From the NCBI GenBank assembly GCA_016490735.1, contig JAEMWC010000075.1, positions 1,598,501 through 1,662,500 on the forward strand: 64,000 nucleotides of DNA, written 5' to 3'. This stretch comes from Pachyseris speciosa (Eukaryota; Cnidaria; Anthozoa; Scleractinia; Pachyseridae). Each line of letters starts with the position of its first letter. Within the stretch, counting starts at the first letter, position 1. Made by a program: the position numbers and the translations under genes. Positions 10,878 through 21,043 of the stretch are shown here, piece by piece. The notes under the pieces are model-generated. The model did no database searches, was not told where the DNA came from, and worked only from the letters and a program-made list of their open reading frames with translations.

Positions 10878-11153
10878 ATCGATAACGGACGGACGGAGCG
10901 AGCGAGACAGGAGATCTGAAATGCACATCGTTCGCCGAGGCCGAGGAAAAGGTAGGTTTGCTTGTGTTTGTGATTTCTTTATATTATGTCAAGAGATGGC
11001 AATGATTTACGCGTTGTTCTGGATCTTTGTTCACTTGCAGCGCCAAAGTGGAAATACGGAAAAAAAAAAAGAGAAGCAAGCAACCAAACCTCGCCTCGGT
11101 CGAAGAACCAGCTGAAGACATTTCTGTCTGCTCTGTCTGCCAACAGTGAGTAG
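10878..11153 (+). other. Possible two-exon mini-gene in spacer
   Basis: TTTGTTGCAG precedes a possible exon at 10878, AAAAG|GTAGGT ends it at 10951, TTCACTTGCAG ends an 89-nt intron at 11040, and ACA|GTGAGT follows a second exon at 11145. Removing the intron joins the ATG at 10921 to a 47-codon frame ending in TAG at 11151-11153; the unspliced frame stops earlier. The peptide is basic (it starts MHIVRRGRGK) and not recognised. The second exon holds an A run that varies from 10 to 12 between units, which would shift the frame. Coding status is doubtful; a relic exon pair or chance are alternatives. Confidence 0.3.
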
Positions 11154-11401
11154 ATTTTTCTATTTTGTTGCCGTTCTGGTAGCATTTGAAGTGCCGTTGA
11201 AAACTCGTTTTGGTCTGCTCGCGCTGTTTGAAGCCGTTAAATTCGGCGATCCATGGTCGCAAAGATCGTTGCGAACGTTGTTGTTTGATTGTACTCGTTC
11301 GCCGATTGATTTTGCTTGCTTTGCACGTAGTTTCAAGCCGTGAAGGCGTGTGAATGTTGTCAAATAGCCGGCAAATGTCCCTTGGGCGATTGTTATTGGG
11401 G

Positions 11402-11438
11402 TAATTTGATGTCACAAGCGTTAATTTGATGTCACAAG
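11402..11438. repeat. 17-bp direct repeat with CRE-like core
   Basis: Two copies of TAATTTGATGTCACAAG with a 20-bp period, repeated in every unit. The reverse complement contains TGACATCA, one base from the CREB/ATF palindrome. Could be a distal enhancer (DSE-like) site, but no function is proven. Confidence 0.6.
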
Positions 11439-11627
11439 GAAAACTTAAACATTCTCGCGCGCGCGCTCACGAACTTCCAGCGCGGGTTCGCTGTTTTCAA
11501 GATTTGAAATTGAATTTTATCGGCCTTTCTCTGGTTTGTAAGACCATTTTGCCGTCCGATAATTGTTAGAAATGCAACAATGTCTGTTAGGGAAAAGAAA
11601 ATTGCTCAGTTTAAGTGGCCAAAACGC

Positions 11628-11631
11628 AAAA
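11628..11631 (-). terminator. Pol III terminator of 5S
   Basis: TTTT on the - strand 5-8 nt after the 5S 3' end, the usual simple Pol III stop. Confidence 0.75.
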
Positions 11632-11635
11632 GGAA

Positions 11636-11658
11636 AGCCTACAACACGGGGTATTCCC

Positions 11659-11693
<35 letters not shown>

Positions 11694-11754
11694 CAGGGCT
11701 TAACTTCGGTGATCGGACGAGAACCGGTGTTTTCCCTGTGGTATGGTCGTAGAC
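11636..11754 (-). rRNA. 5S rRNA: 5S ribosomal RNA (reference copy for the array)
   Basis: 5S rRNA of the large ribosomal subunit, made by RNA polymerase III. 119 nt from GTCTACGACCATACCACAGG to GTTGTAGGCT. The internal promoter is complete: box A AGTTAAGC, intermediate element and box C TACTTGGATGGGTGACCGCC. A TATAAAA box lies at -32 to -26 and a TTTT stop shortly after the 3' end. It is transcribed away from the downstream U2 gene (471 bp between starts) and towards U1. Confidence 0.98.
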
Positions 11755-12225
11755 GAGAGAAGGCAGGGCAAATTTACTCTTTTATAGTGAACTTGTAAAC
11801 GAGGCATTTCTTGACACTGGCTTGGGTAGTATTCCTAATCAACGCAAGTCATAATTTCACGCATGTTACGCGCGCCAAACTTCCCTCCAAATGCAAACTC
11901 AGCTGTAGACAGCAACGTATGGCGATCGTCAACACTTGCCTCGTTTCAATGTTATCGATTTTCCCACACTTTTTGTGTGTCAAGGGGCTAACTTTCATGT
12001 TAACTTGCAATTTATTTTTCGTCAACGGTCCATTTTTGAACCTTGCTAGCAGTATTTTCCGATACCTAAATACCTCTGGTGCTCTAGATCTGTCAGTACC
12101 CTTAGGGGGAGTGGGTGGGGCTACAAGCTGTGAGAAGGATACCTCGGGAAGCGACAGTATTCGCGCCCCCATATCTCGAGGGTAGCAGCTAAGAACCACC
12201 CTAGCTATGGCGAACAATTTTGGGC
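11755..12225 (+). other. 5S-U2 divergent spacer (representative)
   Basis: 471 bp containing the 5S TATA box on one side and the U2 promoter on the other. An open frame of 124 codons exists but lacks an ATG and shows no known protein. The stretch is repeated in every unit. Confidence 0.85.
11780..11786 (-). promoter_or_regulatory. TATA box upstream of 5S
   Basis: TATAAAA on the - strand at -32 to -26 of the 5S start. External TATA elements aid 5S transcription in several invertebrates. Kept in all units. Confidence 0.6.
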
Positions 12226-12412
12226 ATCGCTTCTCGGCCTTTGGCTAAGATCAAGTGTAGTATCTGTTCTTATCAGCTTAATATCTGATACGCTGTTCAT
12301 TGAGCAGCTCATATATTAAACTGATTTTTGGAACTGGGCTGTGGAAAAGAGGCTTGCCTCGTCCCAGCCACGGGTTGCCTCGGTATAGCACTACCTCCGA
12401 GTGCGGCCCACT
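12226..12412 (+). ncRNA. U2: U2 snRNA
   Basis: 187 nt, one T missing in GGCCTTTTGG near the 5' end. Last forward-oriented gene. Its expected partner U1 is absent because the array inverts ~106 bp downstream. Confidence 0.94.
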
Positions 12413-12509
12413 TCCCCTGGGGAAAATATTTAACTCAAAAAAAAAACTGAACCTGGACTGCGTCTTATCTCTCCATTGCAGACACGGCACGTTAGAACAT
12501 CCGGTGACG

Positions 12510-12525
12510 ATACAAAGGGACATTT
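12510..12525. other. Array orientation switch
   Basis: The forward U2-U1 spacer (GATACAAAG) joins directly to inverted spacer sequence (AAGGGACATTTGCC) normally found between U1 and 5S. The bases AAG are shared by both sides. The next 1.9 kb carries many small differences from the array consensus, so the join may be a real inversion or an assembly or read chimera. Confidence 0.85.
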
Positions 12526-13079
12526 GCCGGCTATTTGACAACATTCACACGCCTTCACGGCTTGAAACTACGTGCAAGCAAGCAAAATCAATCGGCGAAC
12601 GAGTACAATCAAACAACAACGTTCGCAACGATCTTTGCGACCATGGATCGCCGAATTTAACGGCTTCAAACAGCGCGAGCAGACCAAACGAGTTTTCAAC
12701 GGCACTTCAAATGCTACCAGAACGGCAACAAAATAGAAAAATCACTCACTGTTGGCAGACAGAGCAACAGAAATGTCTTCAGCTGGTTTTTCGACCGAGG
12801 CGAGGTTTGGTTGCTTGCTTCTCTTTTTTTTTTTTCCGTATTTCCACTTTGGCGCTGCAAGTGAAAAAGATCCAGAACAACGCGTAAATCATTGCCATCT
12901 CTTGACATAATATAAAGAAATCACAAACACAAGCAAACCTACCTTTTCCTCGGCCTCGGCGAACGATGTGCATTTAGATCTCCTGTCTCGCTCGCTCCGT
13001 CCGTCCGTTATCGATCTGCAACAAACCAATTCAAAACTTCCCCGCTCAGTTAATCAGTAACCAATTGCAACAACCGTCT

Positions 13080-13082
<3 letters not shown>

Positions 13083-13116
<34 letters not shown>

Positions 13117-13124
13117 AATTTATA

Positions 13125-13167
<43 letters not shown>

Positions 13168-13168
13168 A

Positions 13169-13215
<47 letters not shown>

Positions 13216-13250
13216 GCCACAAGTACAGTACCTGCCAGCGTCAGGTGTAT
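13083..13250 (-). ncRNA. U1: U1 snRNA, divergent copy
   Basis: Recognisable U1 but with an altered 5' end: ATACACCTG instead of ATACTTACCTG, plus inserted bases in stem-loop I, where GATCAAGG reads GGCCAAGG. The 5'-splice-site-recognition sequence is damaged, so this copy is probably a pseudogene, or the sequence is in error near the inversion. Confidence 0.75.
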
Positions 13251-13449
13251 GAAATATTCTGCGGTCTCTGCAACGGAAAAAGTGCCTATCTTACCTCATA
13301 TGCCTTGTGTAACCAGGCCCAGGTCCGGCCAGGGAGCTGCTCTTTGTATCGTCACCGGATGTTCTACGTGGCCGTGTCTGCAATGGAGAGATAAGACGCA
13401 GTCCAGGTTCAGTTTTTTTTTTTGAGTTAAATATTTCTTCCCCAAGGGG

Positions 13450-13637
13450 AAGTGGGCCGCACTCGTGGAGTGCTATAACCGAGGCAACCCGTGGCTGGGA
13501 CGAGGCAAGCCTCTTTTCCCACAGCCCAGTTCCAAAAATCAGTTTAATATATGAGCTGCTCAATGAACAGCGTATCAGATATTAAGCTGATAAGAACAGA
13601 TACTACACTTGATCTTAGCCAAAAGCCGAGAAGCGAT
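13450..13637 (-). ncRNA. U2: U2 snRNA, noisy copy
   Basis: 188 nt, uninterrupted, GTAGTA present. Several single-base differences in the 3' stem-loops and one G missing in GGCCTTTTGGC. Confidence 0.88.
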
Positions 13638-14099
13638 GCCCAAAAATTGTTCGCCATAGCTAGGGTGGTTCTTAGCTGCTACCCTCGAGATATGGTGCGC
13701 GAATACTGTCGCTTCCCGAGGTATCCTCTCACAGCTGTAGCCCCACCCACTCCCCCTAAGGTACTGACAGATCTAGAGCACCAGAGGTATTTAGTATCGG
13801 AAAAATACTGCTAGCAAGTTCAAAAATGGACCGTTGACGAAAAATAAATTGCAAGTTAACATGAAAGTTAGCCCTTGACACACAAAAAGTGGGAAAATCG
13901 ATAACATTGAAACGAGGCAAGTGTTGACGATCGCCATACGTTGCTGTCTACAGCTGAGTTTGCATTTGGAGGGAAGTTTGGCGCGCGTAACATGCGTGAA
14001 ATTATGACTTGCGTGATTAGGAATACTACCCAAGCCATGTCAAGAAATGCCTCGTTTACAAGTTCACTATAAAAGAGTAAATTTGCCCTGCCTTCTCTC

Positions 14100-14216
14100 G
14101 TCTACGACCATACCACAGGGAAAACACCGGTTCTCGTCCGATCACCGAAGTTAAGCCCTGTCGGGCCGGTTAGTACTTGGATGGGTGACCGCCTGGAATA
14201 CCCCGTGTTGTAGGCT
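14100..14216 (+). rRNA. 5S rRNA: 5S ribosomal RNA
   Basis: 117 nt. Reads TCGGGCCGGTTAG where the consensus has TCGGGCGGGGTTAG, and one G is missing in CCTGGGAAT. Confidence 0.92.
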
Positions 14217-15040
14217 TTCCTTTTGCGTTTGGCCACTTAAACTGAGCAATTTTCTTTTCCCTAACAGACATTGTTGCATTTCTAACAATTATCGGACGGC
14301 AAAATGGTCTTACAAACCAGAGAAAGGCCGATAAAATTCAATTTCAAATCTTGAAAACAGCGAACCCGCGCTGGAAGTTCGTGAGCGCGCGCGCGAGAAT
14401 GTTTAAGTTTTCCTTGTGACATCAAATTAACGCTTGTGACATCAAATTACCCCAATAACAATCGCCCAAGGGACATTTGCCGGCTATTTGACAACATTCA
14501 CACGCCTTCACGGCTTGAAACTACGTGCAAAGCAAGCAAAATCAATCGGCGAACGAGTACAATCAAACAACAACGTTCGCAACGATCTTTGCGACCATGG
14601 ATCGCCGAATTTAACGGCTTCAAACAGCGCGAGCAGACCAAACGAGTTTTCAACGGCACTTCAAATGCTACCAGAACGGCAACAAAATAGAAAAATCTAC
14701 TCACTGTTGGCAGACAGAGCAGACAGAAATGTCTTCAGCTGGTTCTTCGACCGAGGCGAGGTTTGGTTGCTTGCTTCTCTTTTTTTTTTTTCCGTATTTC
14801 CACTTTGGCGCTGCAAGTGAACAAAGATCCAGAACAACGCGTAAATCATTGCCATCTCTTGACATAATATAAAGAAATCACAAACACAAGCAAACCTACC
14901 TTTTCCTCGGCCTCGGCGAACGATGTGCATTTCAGATCTCCTGTCTCGCTCGCTCCGTCCGTCCGTTATCGATCTGCAACAAACCAATTCAAAACTTCCC
15001 CGCTCAGTTAATCAGTAACCAATTGCAACAACCGTCTAGG

Positions 15041-15041
15041 C

Positions 15042-15078
<37 letters not shown>

Positions 15079-15084
15079 ATTATA

Positions 15085-15127
<43 letters not shown>

Positions 15128-15128
15128 A

Positions 15129-15175
<47 letters not shown>

Positions 15176-15205
15176 ATCACAGTACCTCCCGCGTCAGGTA
15201 AGTAT
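15041..15205 (-). ncRNA. U1: U1 snRNA
   Basis: 165 nt, consensus. Lies 198 bp downstream of the LINE-disrupted U2 locus, in the same direction. Confidence 0.96.
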
Positions 15206-15827
15206 GAAATATTCTGCGGCTCTCGGCAACGGAAAAACTGCCTTACCCTCATATGCCTTGTGGTAACCAGGCCCAGGTCCGGCCAGGGAGCTGCTCTTTG
15301 TATCGTCACCGATGTTCTAACGTGCCGTGTCTGCAATGGAGAGATAAGACGCAGTCCAGGTTCAGTTTTTTTTTTTGAGTTAAATATTTCTTCCCCAGGG
15401 GGAAGTGGGCCGCACTCGGAGGTAGTGCTATACCGAGGCAACCCGTGGCTGGGACGAGGCAAGCCTCTTTTCCACAGCCCAGTTCCAAAAATCAGTTTAA
15501 TATATGAGCTGCTCAATGAACAGCGTATCAGATATTAAGCTGATAAGAACAGATTTTAGTATGTGAAAATGTTTATTCAAACATTAATGGCTATTTACAA
15601 AATCAAGAGTACTATATACAAGATAAAAAAGCGCTATTACATTTCACTACCTAGACATACAATGATAATAACACCGGAGTAGGCGGAAAAACAAAGCATA
15701 AATACAAAACACAGTCCCAAGTAAGAGCCCCTGATGAGGGAGCAAACAGGATCAGCAAACGAGAGTCCATGATTATAATTACGCAAAGTCCACGAACAGC
15801 GCACGGACGAAACTAACACACGAATAC

Positions 15828-18800
15828 CTAGATAGGAAAATGAAATTTGGGAAATCCATTCTCCACGGTGCAAAACCTAGGAACTACCCACAAAACAGAA
15901 AAATCAGGCTCAGAAAGGCGCGAAAATCAAGAAGGATGCGACGTTTAACATCACCCGAAATGTACTTAATTAAAGCTCTATGGTCCTCATTACCATTCTG
16001 AAAAGTAACCTTGTTTCGAAATTTCCAAACACCGTAAAGAATGGACTTCAGAAGATAGCGCGCAACTCTAGCCCTGTTATCATCTCTACAGGGCCAGAGA
16101 AAAAAGAAGATAAAAAGCGAATTGCAAACAAACGCGCAGCCAAGGATGTCAGATAAAAGAGGCTTGAAATGGGTCCACACCCTGGAGACACGAGGGCAAT
16201 ACAAAAAACAATGATCAATGGTCTCTTGTCTGGGACAAGAGGCACAAGCAGGAGAATTAATGTAACCCCAATTCCTTAAAGAATCTCGCACCTTGACTCC
16301 CCTCAAAGTGATCAACCAAGAAAGGTCATTCTTGAAATTCTCGCAGAAATTGTCCCGGACAAGAGACCAGTGATGCTTCAAAGAAAAATTAACCGGAACA
16401 CAGCGAGACCATTGAACAGGGAGGGTAGGGGGAGAAGAGACACTACTCAAAAGAAAAGCATAGATTTTTCGAGAAGAAAGATCAGACAAATGAGACACAG
16501 AAGACAAAATACGCAAAACAGAGGCATAAAACGGAGTGGGAGAAGCCGCACTAGGCGAAGAAGCATCGCGCAGCTTCGCCCACTCAGCCCGCGTGGATGC
16601 AAGGCGGCAACCAATAAAATATTTACATAAAAAGAAACTGGGATCCTCACAGCAATTAACGGTAGAAACGACTAAAGACAACTGGAGGGCTTGACATTTC
16701 AACTTTATGTTGCAAATGCCAAGGCCACCAAACTCAGGAGACAAAAAAAGAGTGTTGCGACTAACCGTTTCCATTCGAGAACCCCAAACAAAACCCCAAA
16801 TAAGTCGATTAAGACGCGCAAGCACCCACGCGGGCAGGATCAAAAAACGACTAACAAAAAGGAGTTTACTGAGACCGAGAACATTAACAATTAAAGCTTT
16901 ACCGACAAAAGACAAAGAGCGAGATCTCCAGAGATTAAGGGATTTCTCCAGTTTATCTAGCCGAGGCTGCCAATTATCGATTTCAACCGGAACAGTACCA
17001 AAAAAGACACCTAAAATTTTCATTTTACGGACCCACGTAAGGCCAAAAGGCTCATCAGGGCGATTCCGCCAAGACCCCAGCCACATAGCCTCAGTCTTGG
17101 ATTTATTCAGTCTCGCCCCGGAGCCTCGCTCATAAACAGAAATTTTTCAAAAAGTTTACGAAGAGAAAACAGATCTTTTAAAATGACCGTCGTGTCATCA
17201 GCATAAAGGCGGACTTTGGCCTGTTTGCCGCGCGCGCCTGGTAAGAGAAATCCCTTAATCTCTGGGCAGTTTCTAACCTGACAAGCAAGAGCTTCAACAC
17301 ATAGGACGTAAAGCAGGGGGAGAGTGGATCCCCCTGCCTCACGCCCCGACCCAAAGGAATTTTCCTAGTAAGCCAACCATTTAAAATAATTTGCATGAAA
17401 GCGCCCTCGTACAGGGTGGAGACCCATCGTCTAAAATTAGGGCCGAAGCCGAGGTGACAGAGAAGATCAGACAAAAAGGAACGATCAACCCGATCAAAAG
17501 CTTTTTCTTGGTCAAGACTAATAAGGATTGCCGCCTCATCAGTCCGCTCAATATAATTAAAAACATCACGCAATAAAACAACGTTTGACGAGATCGAGCG
17601 ACCCGGAATAGAACAAGTCTGATCCGGATCTATAACAGTATCAAGAACACGCGATAACCGAGTAGTTAAGACTTTAGAAATAATTTTGTAATCAACATTA
17701 AGCAGACTGATGGGGCGCCAATTTTTCAGATTTTTCCTGTCACCTCGCTTCTTAAACACAAGACGTGTAGCACTACCCTTCATGGAAGAAGATAAAAAAC
17801 CATCACGAAAACATTCCTTGGCCACGCGCAATAATAAGGGACCCAGAAGGTGCCAAACTTTAGAATAAAATTCGACAGAAAAGCCATCTGGCCCAGGCGA
17901 TTTACCAAGGCTAAGGCTACTCAAAGAATTAGCAAGTTCAACAAGAGAAATTTCACTGTCGCAAAAATCACGATCAGCGTCGGAGAGAGAGCGAGAAAAC
18001 CCGCGCAATAATTCTTGTTTACATTCAAGATCAATAGACTCAGGTGAAAACAAATTAGTGTAAAAACGCACGTGCGCTTGTTCAATTGCCGCACGAGTGA
18101 ACACTTCAACATCATCTGAATTCAAAATAGATGTAACAACATTGCGTTCCACTCGTTCACGTTCAAGCTTAAAGAAATAGCGCGTGGGTTTCTCGCCCTC
18201 TTCAAGCCATTTAGCTCTAGAACGAATTTTGGCACCTTCTAAGTCCCGCAAGGTAAGTGTTTTTAATTGTGATTCTAAGGTGACAATGTCAGCAGAAACT
18301 GAATTGTCACCCCGAACTAAGCGCTGCTTACAGGCAATCAAGCGATTAGTCAACACAACACGGTCTCGACACAGGGATTTACGTTTTTCTTTAGAATAGG
18401 AGACAACTTCAGCCTGTAAACAGCGCTTAAAGAAGTCCCACCAATCTTTGACAGACGGAAAGAAGTCAATACAGCCGGAGAGGTCCAAAATACGATCAGA
18501 AATTAAAGAACAAAAAATAGAATCATCAAGCAAAGAATTATTGAATTTCCATAAACCGGGGCCACGTGCAAAATCAGTATTCAAAGCAAGCTTAAGATTA
18601 ACATAATCGTGGTCAGAAAAACAACAGGGCAAAATATCAGAAGACTGAATAAAAGAAGCAAAATTACGAGAAACATAAAACTTATCAAGACGGCTACCAA
18701 TAGTAAAAGTAGAATTAAACCACGAGACCTCTCGCGACCGCGGGTGAAGTTTACGAAAAGCATCAACAAAATTAAAAATAGAACGAAAATCAGAAAGATA

Positions 18801-19274
18801 CGCGGCAGGGGAAAAATTCCCGCCAAACTTATCAAGGTCACGATCATAACAATTAAAATCGCCCGCAAGGATAACACCATCAGCGGGTAGGAAAAATTCG
18901 TGCAATGATTCAAAGAAAACTTTCCGATCTGTCAAAGAGGTGGGAGCATAAATAGCAACTAAGTTAATCTTGAAGTTATAATATTCGATAAGAAGGCTAA
19001 TAATCCTTCCATCCGAATCCTTTCGCCATGAAACAACTTTACCATCAAAAGAATCAGAAATCAAAACTATGGAGCCAGCCCCCCTACCAACTGACGGAGA
19101 CCAGTAACAAGAACCCCGCCAGCGAGAGGCAAGCGAAACATATTTATCGGAGTCAACAATCATCGTTTCCTGAATACAACAAATATCAAAACCAGAGGAA
19201 GAAACATGATCAAAAATTAAATTCTCCTTACGGGCATTTAAGCCCCGGGTATTTAAAGATAATAAATTAAACAT
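15828..19274 (-). pseudogene. ORF2 endonuclease/reverse transcriptase, frameshifted copy
   Basis: Same protein as the intact 1149-residue ORF2 of copy 2 but broken by three 1-base deletions. The N-terminal part (endonuclease through RT box GVRQGDPLSP) is open from 19274 to about 17320, the middle is shifted, and the C-terminal part including the zinc motif is open to about 15934. The missing bases lie in a G run, a T run and an A run. Confidence 0.88.
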
Positions 19275-19282
19275 TGGAAGGA

Positions 19283-21043
19283 TTATTTAGCCTTCTTACG
19301 AGTAGAAATAATATTAGGCGTAGTCGACTTACGGCCAGGAGGAGCAAGAGAGGCATCAAGTTTAGCAGGACGGCGAGCAGGAACCTTGGACTTAGCTTTT
19401 TGGAATGGAAGGTCTTTGTTGGTAACACGTTTATAAGCATGGGCGAGAGTGGACAGAGCATAGCGAGGTAGACGAGGAGCAGGAGTTGGAGAAATAGCAG
19501 CGTCGGAAGAAACATCTTGGTCCATAGGAGAATCAGGTGGATCGGCAGGAGGAGTGGCAGCAAGATCAGCAAGAAGTTGATTTGAAGCAAGGGAAGCAGC
19601 GGCAGCAAGGGCAGAATCATCAATAGAGGAAGGTTGAACAGCAACATCAGAAGAAGGCTGGACAACAGGAGCAGAAGCAGGAACATCAGCAGCAGGAAGC
19701 AGAGTAGGAGATTGAGACTCAAAAAGATCAGGCGAAGACGAGAAGGAAGATGAAGATGACGACGAGGATGATGAAGTATCCTGCGAAGCCTGAAGACCAG
19801 TAGATGGAGACGTGGCAGAAGGACCAGTACCAGAAGAAGAGCCAGTACTAGCAGAAGTAGAAGGTCCAGATGAAGAAAGATCCGGAGAAGAAGACGAAGG
19901 CGGAGGCGAAGGCAGAGACGATGACGGAGGTGGAGGCGGAGGCGGAGGCGGAGGCGGAGACGAAGACGAAGGCGGAGGCGGAGGCGGAGACGCAGACGAA
20001 GGCGGAGGCGGAGCAGAAGAAGGCGGCGGCGGCGGCGGAGAGCCATCAGGAGAGTCAGGATGTTTAACAGAACGACGATACCATGACAAAGGACAAACAC
20101 AAGCTTTGTGACTTACGGACTTACAAATACAGCACATAACAGGCGCGGAACAATTACGACTTAGATGACCAGGATTATCACAATTATAGCAAACGACTTT
20201 ATGCGGACAAGATTTGGCCTCGTGACCCTCCTGATGGCACTTGCGACACGTCGGAGTCATATATGGAGATCTGACACGAACGAGGAATTTACCAAAGCGA
20301 AGATACGAAGGAATATTACCACGAACATTTGAAACAGTGAAGCTACGCTGACCATTGTCGACAGAAGTATGTGCAGGCAATTTAGGACGACGGGACGAAA
20401 CGACAGTGCAGTACTTTTCAAGGCGGATTTTGATGGCATCGTTAGGTAACTCATAAGGAGCATCATAGACGGTGAGAAAGTAGCGGTCACGACGAGGAGC
20501 AGTAGACTTAACACGATGAGGAATATAACTGGAACGGCGAAGAAAGGAATCACGATGTAAAGTGGAGTTAAAGGTAATACAACAATGGCCAGCAGGATTA
20601 CGTTGGAGACACAGAATCGACGACAAAGGAACACCACAATTACGAACATCAGTAAAAATTTGGTCGGCGGTAACATTGGCAGAGTGATCACGTTCAAGGT
20701 GGAAGTATGCAGAGTGGGGACGATCCGGCAGAACGTTGTCAGGATCGAAGTGCTCTTGTTCGAAGTTAGACCGGCTAGTGTAGTGACAGACGGCTTCAGC
20801 AAGCTCGCGGTCTTCAGGGTGCAGCGGTAAACCAGGATCAGAAGAGGAAGACATAGCATCATCGTCACGCACATTTGAGGCAACAGCCGCAGAGTAGCTC
20901 ACAGGAACACCTTTAGAATTAGAAGGAAACTCGGGTAACTCGGGTGGCTCAGGCATATCAATAGGCATCTCAGCAATAGAACGGTTATCATCATAATCAT
21001 CATTATCATCATTGTGGGACTCAGCCCACGACACACTAGTCAT
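19283..21043 (-). CDS. ORF1 zinc-knuckle RNA-binding protein, LINE copy 1
   Basis: 586 residues with the same sequence and length as in copies 2-4, intact although ORF2 of this copy is frameshifted. It ends 8 nt before the ORF2 ATG. Confidence 0.88.
   Translation of the reverse strand: MTSVSWAESHNDDNDDYDDNRSIAEMPIDMPEPPELPEFPSNSKGVPVSYSAAVASNVRDDDAMSSSSDPGLPLHPEDRELAEAVCHYTSRSNFEQEHFDPDNVLPDRPHSAYFHLERDHSANVTADQIFTDVRNCGVPLSSILCLQRNPAGHCCITFNSTLHRDSFLRRSSYIPHRVKSTAPRRDRYFLTVYDAPYELPNDAIKIRLEKYCTVVSSRRPKLPAHTSVDNGQRSFTVSNVRGNIPSYLRFGKFLVRVRSPYMTPTCRKCHQEGHEAKSCPHKVVCYNCDNPGHLSRNCSAPVMCCICKSVSHKACVCPLSWYRRSVKHPDSPDGSPPPPPPSSAPPPPSSASPPPPPPSSSSPPPPPPPPPPPSSSLPSPPPSSSSPDLSSSGPSTSASTGSSSGTGPSATSPSTGLQASQDTSSSSSSSSSSFSSSPDLFESQSPTLLPAADVPASAPVVQPSSDVAVQPSSIDDSALAAAASLASNQLLADLAATPPADPPDSPMDQDVSSDAAISPTPAPRLPRYALSTLAHAYKRVTNKDLPFQKAKSKVPARRPAKLDASLAPPGRKSTTPNIISTRKKAK

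Larger units (their letters stand above)
10811..11635 (+). other. U1-5S spacer (representative of all units)
   Basis: 825 bp without a recognised gene, repeated in every unit. It contains four splice-like signals with an open spliced frame (10878-11153), a 17-bp direct repeat (11402-11438) and an alternating CG tract of 11 bp (11456-11466). Equivalent spacers elsewhere, e.g. 21747-22570, 29294-30117, 31260-32083 and 52248-53071, look the same. Confidence 0.85.
1621..12518 (+). repeat. Tandem U2-U1-5S array, forward block
   Basis: Successive copies of a ~1966-bp unit in which U2 and U1 are on the + strand and 5S on the - strand. U2 starts at 3548, 6326, 8290, 10260 and 12226 give spacings of 1964-1970 bp where no element is inserted. 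Order within a unit is U2, 199 bp, U1, 825 bp, 5S (convergent with U1), 471 bp, next U2 (divergent from 5S). Units between 4.4 and 12.5 kb differ by scattered single-base indels, many in homopolymers. The block stops abruptly in the U2-U1 spacer of the last unit at about 12,518. Confidence 0.95.

Noticed and set aside
10878..11040. Spliced-leader RNA gene in the 5S-linked spacer
   Set aside because: The AAAAG|GTAGGT donor is suggestive because spliced-leader genes often accompany 5S, but no clear Sm site, compact ~100-nt structure or PSE was found in the right place.
10864..11115. 83-codon unspliced open frame in the U1-5S spacer
   Set aside because: Has a non-ATG start, runs through a likely splice donor, and has no similarity I recognise.
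12300..12740. Simple fold-back palindrome at the inversion
   Set aside because: Sequences on the two sides of the junction come from different parts of the unit, so they are not mirror images around the centre.
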